A DNA stretch of 64,000 nt from Eunapius fragilis (taxonomy: Eukaryota > Porifera > Demospongiae > Spongillida > Spongillidae). A program made the translations under genes and the position numbers. This document shows, in pieces, positions 1 to 12,377 of this stretch. Under the pieces are notes generated by a model that worked only from the letters and a program-made list of their open reading frames with translations, did not search any database and was not told the origin of the DNA. Position 1 is the stretch's first letter; the number at the start of each line of letters is the position of its first letter. Location: contig OY811980.1 of the NCBI GenBank assembly GCA_963681505.1, positions 5,916,626 through 5,980,625 on the forward strand. The letters are read 5' to 3'.

Positions 1-1268
1 ACACAATACAACACACATGCCTGAATAATGGGCTAAATATAGGCCTATTTCAATTTTCCAATAATATTTCTGTCACTCTTGTTTCCATGCTTTTTACACC
101 ACCATTGGTCAATCCTATATACCAACAACTCTCTCGTTAGAGAATGTTTTTATTTACTTGTAATATACTGGATGCATGTACCATATGTGTGCATGCAAAA
201 CACCACTCATGGATGTGTGATGCACTAAAAATGAACAATTTCTTTGAGTGCTCTCCATACAGTGGAGCATTCAGACCAGGATGAAATTATTAGTCATCAC
301 AGAAATGTTGTACACTGTGCAGGGTGTTAGGCCACAGATGGTATAATTCTGTACCCCTGTGTTAGTAGTTGCTATTGTATTATGTATGGGACATTGTGAT
401 GCTGGATATCTCTATGTTAAAGTGATGGATATAGAGTTTAAACATGTGGCACTAAAAGCTGTTGGAGGAGCGAGATCTGGATATCAGGTGTTCTGATAGG
501 CATTGAAGAGAAGATCCCAGCTGATGCTTGCAAATCAGTATATATCAGCAAATCAGTGTGTTTTAACATATCTAGCCTGATGGACTTATACCCTCAATGC
601 ATTCAGCACTGTTAAGTGTAAAGCAGTCTTAAAGGATGACGATGGCATTGCCATTTGTGACAGATTGGGACTTCTAAGCAACCGCTGTGCAGCACTCACA
701 AAACGTTGTACAACATGGTGCGGACAGCAACATTTTGCTAGCTACTTCACACTATAATTATGCATTCATATGATTGACTGGCCTGGCTCCATATCATATT
801 GATATTATACCAAGCATCTTTGTTTTTAGAAATTAAAAATTTATTTTCATCGTGCATAAACAGAGCATGTTTGATTTCATGAAACTAGCACTCGTAAAGT
901 AGTGATAAAAGGGAGCGTGTGGTTGTATTTATGTATGTGGCAGTGTCTAGCAAAGTCATCCTTCTGTGGTTATAAATTTGTCAGTATAAAAATTGTATAT
1001 TCAACCACTTGTACCTGGAGATATGTTATTAATGGCAACAAAATATCTTGAGCACTACAATACGTTTCCATAGCAAGAGTTTTAGGAGAAAAGTGCAGTC
1101 GGGTTGCAAAGACCTATTGATTAAATATTTTAACCTACAATTATTGTATAATCACAATACGGTGATTTTGTAGGGCAGTGTCACACATATCTTTGGAGGC
1201 AACAGAGAACTACCAATGTTTTGCAAAGCACCCATCATGTGCATGTGTGCATGCATCACACTACTCAC
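1..1268 (-). repeat. Inverted copy of the 28.0-29.0 kb segment, with a decayed FN3 pseudo-exon
   Basis: Read on the minus strand, this stretch matches the sequence downstream of the two-FN3 exons at 27.3 kb and 32.8 kb. It holds the same decayed FN3 remnant (about 230-700) with several stops, so it is not coding. The first 165 bases resemble a MITE-like family also found near 50.2 kb and 62.7 kb (shared words such as GCTTTTTACACCA and TGTTTTTATTTACTTGTAA). No intact gene was seen. Confidence 0.6.
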
Positions 1269-1880
1269 AGCCATCTGCAGTGCTAATAATTAGCGCAGAG
1301 TACTCTCCGTACAGCGGACCATTCATACCAGGATGAAAACTATAAGCCCTCACAGAAATGTTGTATACTGAGTGTGGTGTCAGGCCATGGATGGTATAAT
1401 TTTGTATCCCCATGTCAGTAGTTGATATTGTAATGTTCTCCATGATTTCCATCACTGATGCATTGAAGACAATTAGGTATCCTTGTATGAGACCTCTTGG
1501 AGTAGTTGGATACCACCATGTTAGAATGATGGACGTAGAATTGAAAGATGTGAAATTAAAACCAGTTGGAGGAGAAGAAATGTCTGGATATGTTGTGACA
1601 GTGATGGAAGTGAAGTTCCCAGGACCAGCCTCAGATACTGCTTGCACACACAATGAGTAGTTTGTGTATGCCAGCAAATCAATGAGTGTGATATTGTATG
1701 CTGTCTGGTCTGGCACAGTAATTATGGATTGATTTGTACCATTAAAGCAATCCGTACTGTTAGCATAAAACAGGTCATATTTCATGATGGTGCCATTAGT
1801 GACAGATGGGGGTGTCCAAGAGACAAAGATGGCCGTAGAGTTGAGCACAGTGGCGGCAAAACTGAATGATGCTCCAGGTA
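1269..1880 (-). CDS. Two-FN3-domain exon of a receptor-like gene (inverted copy)
   Basis: This is a 612-base exon encoding two fibronectin type III domains. It is bounded by a CCCCACAG acceptor and a GTGAGT donor, both phase 1. Visible FN3 marks are VSWTPPSVTNGTI and LTWWYPTTPRGLIQGY, with Tyr/Leu core positions and many N-glycosylation sequons. It is nearly identical to the plus-strand exons at 27334-27945 and 32815-33426, so it is an inverted duplicate of the adhesion-GPCR array. It may belong to a minus-strand gene that continues off the left edge, or be an orphan exon. The frame is open throughout. Confidence 0.75.
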
Positions 1881-3300
1881 CTGTGGGGAAATGTGAATCC
1901 CAAATTAATGCTTGGCTTTAGCTAAATGTATTACACAAGTAGGGGTAAAAATGCTAGCTGATGTATTCCTTCCCGCCAATGCATATGTCGCAATTGAATT
2001 GCAGTGAATGTACTGCAACTATGTCTTACACCAATTATGCATAACAATGTGCCAATTGCATACTCACAAGCTACTCCAACTGAATTCTTTGCTTACAGAT
2101 CTGATGTAAACTTATTCCATGATAATATACAAAAAAACACACCAGCTCATTACATAAGCTAACTAGGAGATTTAATAATCAATCGTGTAATCATTGAAAT
2201 AATAGACTTGTATTTAAATCATTTTTATAACCATAGATAGTGATTTGCTACACGTGGGTCTGTCGTTCACATACATATACACACATGCACATGCACATCA
2301 AACGCACAGAACACATGCACAGACAAACACACAGAAATAATGCTCCCACTAACACATTTGTATTCAGGGTGGATATGATGGAAAAAGCTTGAGTATAGTT
2401 ACCACTTGATATAAAATACAATGACAGGTAAATATTCGTAATGCAATTAAAAAATTTTAAAGTTATATTTCCCTGGGGACCAATCAGTACTTACAATATA
2501 CGAATTTTAATAGTGAGTTACTTAACTTGCATAAATTCATATCGTATTTATTAAGTGGGTTATTAAAATTTTGGCACATTACTCCATAACTTTTTTTAAA
2601 ACTTGATATTGTAGTGAAAAGGGACCTAAAAATTACTAGGAAGGAGCATCAAAGTTGATGCGTGCAAGTGAAATGTACGCATAATTAATAATTTTGGCCA
2701 CTGCCATTCTATGATGGACACACTAAATTCCTGTGAAGTTAAAGAGGACATAAGAATCTCTTATAATATTAGAAAACATGGAAAAATGTACGTTAGGGAA
2801 CTTTTCGCTGCATCGATTCCATTTCATCTTATATTAAGAACGCAACTTGTACTAAGAACATTAAAAATTGTAAATGGAAATATTGAAGCTTTGCCTTCAT
2901 TCGCGAACGCCTGCCTTAACAATTCACACACACAATGCACTGACTGCGTGCAAGCACTCAGCATCCAAATGAGATATATAGCGTCATTGCCGACATATAC
3001 ATGTCCTTGAAACTTACCATGTTTTCGCACTAGTAAAGGCAAATCGAACCGAGCTCCACTGTGTTCAATGAATGTAATCAGTTAGTACTATTCACCGACC
3101 AAATTCATTGACCGCAATGCGGATTGATCAGGTTTACATGTAATTTGCCATTGCTATTTGCGCAAACGCCTTAAAGCATGAGAGCTCATATCAGTTTTAC
3201 ATATGTACCTTCTGAATTTCCGTTCACATATGTACATTGTTGACAAGTGATGAATAGAACTGTGAAAAATGCATGTATATAGCCGCCTGAAACATTAACG
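1881..3300 (-). repeat. Non-coding flank duplicated with the FN3 exon
   Basis: This stretch matches, inverted, the 26.1-27.3 kb and 31.3-32.8 kb stretches upstream of the other two-FN3 exons. Shared landmarks include a GT/AC-rich patch near 2270-2335 and the block near 2700-3060. Short ORFs occur but are broken differently in each copy, so no gene is called. Confidence 0.6.
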
Positions 3301-3756
3301 TTCGAACGTTAAAATGCGTCTTTAAAAAATAGTTTTTCATCGCTTACCAGATCTATAAATGGCTTGATGGCAGTGGAAACGAAGTGGTTTGTATGCCATA
3401 TCTCTTTAAATTCAGGAAGCCTCTGAACGAGTTTCTGTGTCCTTATAATAGCCTATTTAAAAAGTACATAACGACTAGTATATGCGGCTATAAAACGTGG
3501 CACAACGTCCAATTGTTACTTCTGACTGAGATTTTTGAATTGCGATTCCTACGACAAATTGAGCCCTTATATACTCAGTACCATTTTTATATTAGGCATG
3601 CAGGCATATTACGGAACACACTTGGTTAATTAACAGTGATCACCTGCTAGCAGCAACGCAAAAAGATATGTAGATGCACACTACAAAAATATACACCATA
3701 TTATAAACAAATGAGTCTTTGGCACAATGTCGGGATAATACAATGGCAGAGGGCAT
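3301..3756. other. No gene seen
   Basis: AT-rich sequence with an 81-codon ORF at 3384-3629 that shows no domain and has no second copy to support it. Confidence 0.4.
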
Positions 3757-3800
3757 TAGTCTGGGGACCCTAGCACGATCATGCTAGGGTCCCCAGACTA
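3757..3800. repeat. Perfect 19-bp hairpin
   Basis: TAGTCTGGGGACCCTAGCA at 3757-3775 is followed by a six-base loop and its exact reverse complement at 3782-3800. It lies just inside the LTR-like end of a gypsy remnant. It may be part of the LTR or a tiny fold-back insertion. Confidence 0.85.
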
Positions 3801-3811
3801 AGGAGGCATAG

Positions 3812-3976
3812 GGTCATGTAGTCAGGCGATAGTCACTGCATTATGCAACACTCCCTCTTCTAAAGTCCTTAGCGGTCTGGTGGTCTTCTCACACGGTGAG
3901 GATACCGAAGCTCTTAGATTCAAGGATGAAGTAACTTCTTAAATTTCTCCCTTTTAACCACTGGTATGTGTAACCA
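3812..3976 (-). mobile_element. Ty3/gypsy pol tail and LTR start (remnant)
   Basis: On the minus strand the sequence reads the end of a gypsy-type polyprotein (a basic RYPHRVRRPPDR motif). An LTR-like stretch follows, containing TGCATAATGCAGTGACTAT. The same arrangement recurs on the plus strand at 62815-63160. The fragment is cut at 3977 by the CACTGTTAAAA element, and other gypsy pieces resume at 9583. Confidence 0.6.
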
Positions 3977-5319
3977 CACTGTTAAAAAAAAAGTGTTACC
4001 GTAGCACACTTAGGGGTGTTCGTACGCATGTTTAAAAATACACCCCATGGGGTGTAGTAGTAACCGCTCAGGAGTGTTACAGCCAACACCCCTGAAGTGT
4101 AGCCAGTACACTCTATTGCGTGTTGACAGAGGTATTAATATTTCGTATATGCACTGTAAATCGATGATCCCAACATAAATTGAAACTATACAACAACAGG
4201 TTCGATTGATTTTAATGAAATGTAAATATAACATAAAGAACACACATATATAGATGTCTTTACACGCTATGACGATTGAGCAGGTTGTTTCTCTGGTTCA
4301 GACACAATAAAAATTAAGAAAATATATATAAAAGTCAGGTTACAGTACAAGACATGTCTGACCTTAAATCTTGGGTGCATGCAGCCGTCACGTTCGAGAT
4401 GCAGAGGAGACCATTTTGTAACAATAACAACGTCAAATGTACTGATAGTGAAGTTTAATTACCTCGAAGGCTTGGTAGGGCGTGCCCTTTTAGTCTTATG
4501 AACTTTGTAACGGCGTATTTGAATATGAAAAGGAGCCTCGATTCCTTACGCAGTGATATGGTGTGGTAGCGTACGCTGCAGTAGCTGGGTAGCACGGCAG
4601 TAAATTCTTTCTTAGCAGCTAGTCTGCAGAGAAGGAGTTATACAGGCATTCCGAACTGCTGTACTAGTATCCTCACCATGAAAATTCTCTCCAATTAAAG
4701 CGCTCAACTTTTTTTACTCGAACGATGCATTGCTAAACGTTGGAAGAAAACAACTGGGTTAAAACCAGGCATAGAATCGCAATGAATCCTACCTTTCACA
4801 AACAGATTTGAACGCGCCATTAAAGGTCACGAACAGAGAACGTGCTGTTTAGGGTGACGCATGCACAATGAAATATACATAGCCAAATAATATCACAAGG
4901 TCCGTTCCTGGTTGATTCCCGTGACATTCAAAAAGTTCACCTTGTCGCACGTTCAACATAACCCAATACGAATACGAAACATGGATCAATAATTATATCA
5001 TGCTGGTGCCAAGCTTAAGCATGCATGATATTCCAAATGTGCCGATTGCTGAATCATCCCTTTCCATACAAAATATTACCCATTCCAGGTATTCATCCAA
5101 TAATTAAAAGTTTTGCACAAATTCAATTCTGTTCAGTTACTCTTTCTATTGCTACAGAAGTCACATGTTCTCTATTGCAGTTGAATACGATAGCCTCCAA
5201 TAGGATGTTCAAACTGCCTTGAGGAGTGTCTCAGTAGCACATGTGAAAAAAAAAACCTACCCTGCTATTGACAGACCCATCACATGATCTTCATACAGTT
5301 ATGGAGCTGGTGGTGATGT

Positions 5320-7860
5320 TATCACAATAGAGCTCTCTGGAGCACACACAGCCACTGAAGGGGACCATTTAAGTGCGTGTGTGTATGTGTGTTTTCATGC
5401 GCTATGCAAAAACAATGCTCTGCAAACAACTGCATGATACACCACACATAACATGAAGTGATGAGTACACACATACCCACACTGTGTAGTTGACCATACC
5501 TGTAGTCCAGGTATTGACAACACCTCTCCAGTGGCAGACTGTAGATGCCACTGTCAGTGTTCACATAGAGGTACTTCACTCAACTCTGAGGGGTGGAACA
5601 TACAGTGTAGGGGAATGTGATGTTGAAATGACTGAGGGTTGAGGTCAGAACTTACTTGATTTCTTATTTCTATTTGATGAACACTTGATACATCCTCACC
5701 AGCTGGGGATAGGGGTGGTGGTGGTGGTGGTGGTGGGGAGTCACAAATGTAGCATCTTGTTATGTCACCACTACAACCAACACAGCCATAGGTATATATG
5801 CAGAACAGAGGTACACTCACTGATAATATGCCAACACAGTAGTGGGTATTACCTCCTCCACCACCCCCCCCCCCCTCCGAACATTACCGGGCAAAATTAC
5901 ATTCACATAGCTATTGCTTATAGGTTTGTAAATGTTAAACAGTAACCGAGTGACAACATTTGGACTATTTAAAAAGTAGACAGAATGAATATTGAGTGTA
6001 GCTGGATACATGGCACGAGCACTGGGGCTACCTTATCTGCCACATTCAGATTCCCCCCCCCCCCTCCAAAAAAAATCACATTCCTCCACCATTAGCTCTA
6101 GCCTTGAGCATACTCCTGTCATACCAGTCCTCACCACTGTACAGTGTGCCCCCACTATGCACCCATTATGCACCCACGTGTGTCTACACAAGCCATTGCA
6201 TATTCCTTGACCCAACATCTGTTGGTGAGTTATGAGTACTCACTAGTGCACACACACACACTCACACACACTCACACACACACACACACACACATCACAC
6301 ATACTTGTTCCCAGGAAGAGGACATCTACATGATGATCCATTTAGCACACAGGTCTGGTCGACAGCCATCTTTGTTACCCTGTTAAGAGGAAAGGGATGG
6401 TGACATGAGATGTGATCACCACAGGGGGTAAGGCCTTACACCACACCACTCTGCACAGCCAGGAGCTCAGGGGTGTATTGGGCTATTGATTGTACCAAGT
6501 TGCTCCTCTGGGAGTCCTGATATGAAAGAACACTAGAGAAATAGAATGAGTCCTCTGTTGCTGTTGCCATTGGGGACAAGGGCATAACTGTCATTGGCCT
6601 GTTTGACACAGATAGAGGTCTGGGGACTATACCTGATGACAAAAAAGTAACACACCATGCACAAAAAGTGAACAGGACTGTTAGCTCCACCCCCACTCCC
6701 TCTTCCTTCTCCCACCCCTCCCCCCCAATGATGCAGGTACAGGGCGCGTGTGTGGTGTGCGTGTGTTGTGTGTATGGCATGTGTGTGCATGTGTGGTGTG
6801 TGTGTGTGCAGTGTGTGTATGTGTTGATGTGTTATCATGAAGGTGTAGAATATAGGAGGCTCAGGCCCCCCCCAGGCAAATTGCTGAGGGGGTTCAGCAC
6901 CACCTCCCCCTCTCCCCTCAGTGAACTTATTTACATTATTAATGGTAATGGAATGTTGGTAAGGGAACTCACCCTGTGTAGTCAGTGAAGGTTCCATACA
7001 TAAGCTCTGGACACACACTCTCCTCCAGCATAGTACCGCCCAGGTTAACTAAAGACCACACCTTCTGTGGGGTGAAGGGATGTCATAATGATGCCAACAG
7101 CCTTAGACCACCATGGGAAGGTGCATTCATGTGGATGTTAGCATTCACCACGAAGTTAGGTCTGAGAGGACCAGAGGAACGTTGACATGTTATGTTGGTA
7201 GGAAAAGGAAGACCATTTGGTCTACTGACTGATCCCGAGTCATTCTGGGGAGGAGGGAGGAGGGATGAGGGAGGGGGAGAGAAAGCATTTTGGCAACCAG
7301 TCTCCAAGTCACATGATCCCTCCATGGCAACCTTTGGTGATGTAAAAGGGTGAACAGTCTTCATGCTTGTGTACATATGAAAATGAAGCCCCACCCAGCT
7401 ATTGACTCACCTAGCTCTTGATGAGATCACACCCAGCATATGATCTCCATGGAGACCCACACATCCAAGTCACGCCCCTCCATACCAACCTTCAGACTTC
7501 AGGGGTGCCTGTGTGCATGTAAAAATGAAAATACATGGTGCATGATAGAAGTAATAAAATTAGTAGAACCTTTATGGCACTCAAAGGCAGTTACATATAT
7601 CGTACAGCAAAAATTATTTTTATTAAATGGCCGGTTTCCTTTTGTTTCTCCACTCACCTTATGCAAAGGTGGTGTGATGCGTTCTGTGAGACATCCAAAT
7701 ACACGTGTTGTATCAACTGGCCATACTGTCAAAATGGAGCAGTCTAGTATTAATTGGTCATTATGGACATGGCTTTTTGACAGCATCGCCATGACAATGA
7801 TTTTTAACCCCACAACAATACTGTACAAGAGTCACTACAAAATGTGTCCAAACTAGCCTA
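5320..7860 (-). pseudogene. Unrecognised Cys-rich multi-exon gene, copy 1 (broken)
   Basis: Several minus-strand exons match copies 2 and 3: about 7250-7083 (NDSGSVSR, FPTNITCQRSSG), about 7065-6985 (ESVCPELMYGTFTDYTG), 6632-6440, about 6383-6310, about 6218-6040, about 5990-5890 and about 5580-5515 (NTDSGIYSLPLERCCQYLDY). Exon 6632-6440 is 11 bases shorter than its copy-2 counterpart and therefore out of frame. The NTDSGIYSLPLERC exon faintly resembles the end of a Sema domain (plexin/semaphorin), but this is weak. It could instead be a transposon-encoded protein. No function is assigned. Confidence 0.45.
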
Positions 7861-8249
7861 CCCTTAAAGCAGGTGGGCAGCATTCGATTTCATCCAGCAT
7901 ACTTCATGTTTGTCTTCAGGCTATCAGGGTCTGCATGTGATAAATAGATGTGTGTAGCTGCATAACTGCATGAACTCGTTTAGCATACACTGCAACAGGG
8001 AAAATAATCTGAGACCTACCTACGTTCCCTGTTTCCTTGAGCTACATGTTATAACATACGCATACCCATGAAAATACTTGTGTCTGACAATGGATATGTC
8101 ATTTTACTAGGGTGAGGTCTAAATAGAACCCGGATGGATTTTAATACACATCGCTGCACAAGCTGTGCTACTTAACCTTCGTTCTCTCTCTCTCAACACA
8201 AAGCTGCATGCAGGATTATAAACAAGCTTGCATGTTGCTTGCATGTTAA

Positions 8250-8916
8250 GTATTTGTTTAGGTACTAACCTTGGTTTAATGTCTGGTAAATGGGATCGGA
8301 GCCTATATGTCTGGAAAATCTCTGAGGACACTCTCACCTCTATTGAGACCAAATGTGTCTAATAAGGGAGCCTATAGGTCTAGCAAAGCATAACCCTCAC
8401 CTCTATTCAAACCATCACACCTTTTTACCCCCCTCAATGACACTGCTAAACTGATATGGTTCCAGGTCCATGCATATATAAACAGTGGTGGTTGGTGGGC
8501 ATCACTCAGTCTTACATTCAGCTACATGTAAAGCACTACTGCCTGAATCGCTTACCCACCCACCACTCCACCTGTGCATTGATTGTACTTGTACACATGT
8601 TTGCTGTGTTATTGCTCAACTATCAATGGTGGGCGGCACCCTTCGGGCTTCTACACCCTGACCTAACCACTTAACCTTGACCAGCGTCATGGTGGCACTG
8701 GCCGACCCAATGGTAACCAGCGTTACCCATTGGTCCCAGTTAGGCTCAGCGGTGGGGGGTCAGCACCCCTTGGCAGACCCGACTGGCTGGCTGCTGCCTG
8801 CCCCATTTATGGGCACACAACATACTTATCAGTCAAACTCGCAAAGGGGGACAGGGCAACTCATAGTTTACATGCGGCAGGTACAACTGTCAGCATACGA
8901 GAGCATTTAGACAGTA
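8250..8916. mobile_element. 667-bp insertion flanked by TTAA
   Basis: TTAA at 8246-8249 and again at 8917-8920 flank this block. The inverted copy at 58.45 kb has a single TTAA at the same place with matching sequence on both sides, so it is an empty site. TTAA duplications are typical of piggyBac-type elements, but the CCC-type termini of that family are not evident. Confidence 0.65.
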
Positions 8917-9150
8917 TTAAGCTATGGTATACGCATGCATACTTGAGTACCGATCACCTTCGTATAAACACCGCGGCAATACATGCATGAACACTGCAGG
9001 CAAGACTTCATAAACATACCATAATAGCACGTTGACAAAGTGTATACACTAGCTGCAGCATTGTCTATAAATCCACACCGACGAACGCCCGGGCCAAGGC
9101 AAGCCTATGTTTAGACGTTTATCGTACAGGTAAGTGATTTGTGTACATAC

Positions 9151-9334
9151 CACAGGAAAAAATATCGTATTCCCAGCCTGGATTTTGTACAACGATCCCA
9201 GGTTGATAACGACTAAATCAACTGTGAATTTTGTTAATAGTCTATCAACCTGGGAAATTCTAGGATCAACCTGGGATCGTTGTACAAAACCCAGGGTAAA
9301 CCCAGGGCTGGGAATACGATATTTTTTCCTGTGT
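9151..9334. mobile_element. Fold-back MITE
   Basis: The ends are long inverted repeats. The left begins CACAGGAAAAAATATCGTAT and the right ends with the inverse, ATACGATATTTTTTCCTGTG. Further inside, TTGTACAACGATCCCAGGTTGAT pairs with the opposite arm with small insertions. No coding capacity. Confidence 0.8.
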
Positions 9335-9582
9335 ACCTAATCGGTGGCCATGCCATCTCGCAAACCACGCCCTCAATCCGTCAAAAAGTAATTACAAAAA
9401 AGTCTGGGGACCTCATTCACTGGGGTAAATCAGTGTTATGGCATCACAATGTCGTAACACCCCATTATTGGTGGGGTGCGGTAGCATACTCTGCCAAGCT
9501 GAACACTCTTGTGTGTTATCAAAACACCCCTGGGCTGTAACACCCCTCAAACCTAACACCCCTCGGGCCTTTTTTAACAGTG

Positions 9583-10124
9583 ACATGCTAAGTCACCCAT
9601 TCTGTAGGGTTTGCCATGCACTGTACAACACTTTCTGCCTCATGTGTTCTACATGACCTTTTGTTCTCACCAGTTCATATGCGCTTTGTAAGTCTGTCTT
9701 TAAGTTTTGGACATACTCACTAAAGGTTACATTCTCTTGAGGTGTAGTCCAATACATGAGATCAACAGGAAGCTGCACCTGGTGCGCGACCAAACATCAA
9801 AATAAATGGGGAATACCTTGTAGAGGAATGAACAATTGAGTTATATGCTATACATGCCCGACGACCACTGATCCCAACCCACCTGATGGTCCTTTACCGA
9901 GGTCACTAACGTGTCGAGCAAGGTTCTATTAAACCACCTTTCTACCAACCCATTACCATAAGCAGTGGACTGAGCTTTGTTAATTTGGAGCAGACTACAA
10001 ATCTCCTTCAAAGCCTCAAACGGGTCTGCATGCAGTTGATCTGGTGGGAAAATCGGCAGAAACATCATCCACCAATTTATGGGCCACAGTGCAGCTTCTT
10101 GATTTGGCGTTACAAAGGCCTCTA
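9583..10124 (-). pseudogene. Ty3/gypsy integrase fragment
   Basis: The minus strand reads part of a retrotransposon integrase: EAFVTPNQEA, then FPPDQLHAD, then GNGLVERWFNRTLLDTLV, then the downstream segment PVDLMYWTTPQENVTFSEYV. Several frame changes and missing residues show decay. It is sandwiched between two element copies (ending 9582 and starting 10125), so both inserted into or beside the same gypsy element. The pol tail continues at 3812-3976. Confidence 0.8.
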
Positions 10125-12343
10125 CACTGTTAAAAAAAAGGTGTTACCGTAACACACTTAGGGGTGTTTGTACGCATGTTTAAATGACACCCCATGGGGT
10201 GTTGTAGTAACCACTCAGGAGTGTTACAGCCAACACCCTTGAAGTGTAGCCAGTACACTCTATTGCGTGTTGACAGAGGTATTAGTATCTCGTATATGCA
10301 CAGTAAATTGATGATCCCAACATAAATTGAAACTATACAACAACAGGTTCAATTGATTTTAATGAAATGATGATAATTAAATACGACATAAAGAACACAC
10401 ATATATGAAAAACTAGATGTCTTTACACGCTATGACGATCGAGCAGGTTGCTTCTCTGGCTCAGACACTATAAAAAATAAATAAAGGTCAGGTAACAGTA
10501 CAAGACATGTCTGACCTTGGGTGCATGCAGCTGTCACGTTCGAGATGTAGGTAGCACGGCAGTAAATTCTTTCATAGCATATATATGGCAGCTAGTCTGC
10601 AGAGAAGGAGTTATACAGGCATTCCGAACTGCTGTACTAGTATTCTCACCATGAAAATCTAGATACACTCTCTCCAATTAAAGCGCTCAATTTTTTTTAC
10701 ACGAACGATGCATCGATAAACGTTGGAAGAAAACAACTGGGTTAAAACCAGGCATAAAATCACAATGCAAACCTACCTTTCACAAACAGATTTGAACGCG
10801 CCATTAAAGGTCACGAACAGAGAACGTGCTGTTAAAGTGACGCATGCGCAATGGAATATACACAGCCTAATAAGTTTTGCAGGGTCCATTCCTGGTTGAT
10901 TCCCGTGATATTCCACAAGTTCATCTTGTCGCACGTTCAACATAATCCAACACGAATACAAAACATGGATCAATATTTATACAGTTGATATCATGGTGGA
11001 GCATGCATGATATTCCAAATGTGCTGATTGTTGAATCATCCCTTTCCATGCAAAATATTACCCATTCTAGGTATTCATACAATAATTAAAAGTTTTGCAC
11101 AAATACAATTCTGTTCAGTTACAAATTCTCTCTTTCTATTAGAAGTCACATGTTCTCCATTGCAACCTGGCAGTCGAACACGATAGCCTCCAAAAGGATG
11201 TTCAAACTGCCTTGAGGAGTGCCTCAGTACCACATGTGAAAAAAAAACCTACCCTGCTATTGACAGACCCATCACATGATCTTCATACAGTTATGGAGCT
11301 GGTGGTGATGTTATGATGTGATGTGATTACATCATGGGGCCTTTATACTTCATACACTGACTGGTAACATTGTTCCACACACACAGTAGGGATCTCTGGA
11401 GCACACACAGCCACTGAAGAAAGGGATCATTTAAGTATGTGTGTGCACGTGTGTGATCATGCGTTATGCAAAAACAAAGCTCTGCAAACATACTGCATGA
11501 TATACCACACATAACATGAAGTGGTGAGTACACACATACCCACACTGTGTAGTTGACCATACCTGTAGTCCAGGTATTGCCAACACCTCTCCAGTGGCAG
11601 ACTGTAGATGCCACTATCAGTGTTCACATAGAGGTACTTCACTCAACTCTGAGGGGTGGAACATACAGTGTAGGGGAATGTGATGTTGAAATGACTGAGG
11701 GTTGTGGCCAGAACTTACTTGATTTCTTATCTCCATTTGACACTTGATACATCCTCACCAGCTGGGGATAGGGGTGGTGGTGGTGGTGGTGGTGGTGGTG
11801 GTGGGGAGTCACAAACGTAAGCATCTTGTTATGTCACCACTACAACCAACACAGCCATAGGTATATATGCAGAACAGAGGTACACTCACTGATAATATGC
11901 AGTGGTAATATCTTCTCCTCCCCCCCCCCCCCCCCCCCCCCCCCATTGCCGGGCAAAATTACTTTCACATAGCTATCGCTTATAGGTTTGTAAATGTTAA
12001 ACAGTAACCGAGTGACAACATTTGGACTATTTAAAAAGTAGACAGAATGAATATTGAGTGTAGCTGGATACATGGCACGAGCACTGGGGCTACCTTATCT
12101 GCCACATTCAGATTCCCCCCCCCTCCCCCCCCCCCTCCAAAAAAAATCACATTCCTCCACCATTAGCTCTAGCCTTGAGCATACTCCTGTCATACCAGTC
12201 CTCACCACTGTACAGTGTGCCCCCACTATGCACCCATTATGCACCCACGTGTGTCTACACAAGCCATTGCATATTCCTTGACCCAACGTCTGTTGGTGAG
12301 TGATCAGTACTCACTAGTGCACACACACACACACTCACACACA

Positions 12344-12377
<34 letters not shown>

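Larger units (their letters stand above)
3977..9582. mobile_element. Element copy 1, TIR CACTGTTAAAAA, about 5.6 kb
   Basis: The left end begins CACTGTTAAAAAAA and the right end is its inverse, TTTTTTAACAGTG. Both subterminal regions contain repeated GGGGTGTTA/TAACACCCC words. The flanks on both sides are pieces of a gypsy element, which supports an insertion. A second copy starts at the same base at 10125. Internal content is minus-strand exons of an unrecognised gene, a TTAA-flanked insertion (8250-8916) and a fold-back element (9151-9334). No transposase was recognised, and a clear target duplication was not found. Confidence 0.6.

Noticed and set aside
6436-7018. Two overlapping minus-strand ORFs of 114 and 161 codons in copy 1
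   Set aside because: They join part of a true exon to intron microsatellite; the exon itself is broken here relative to copy 2.
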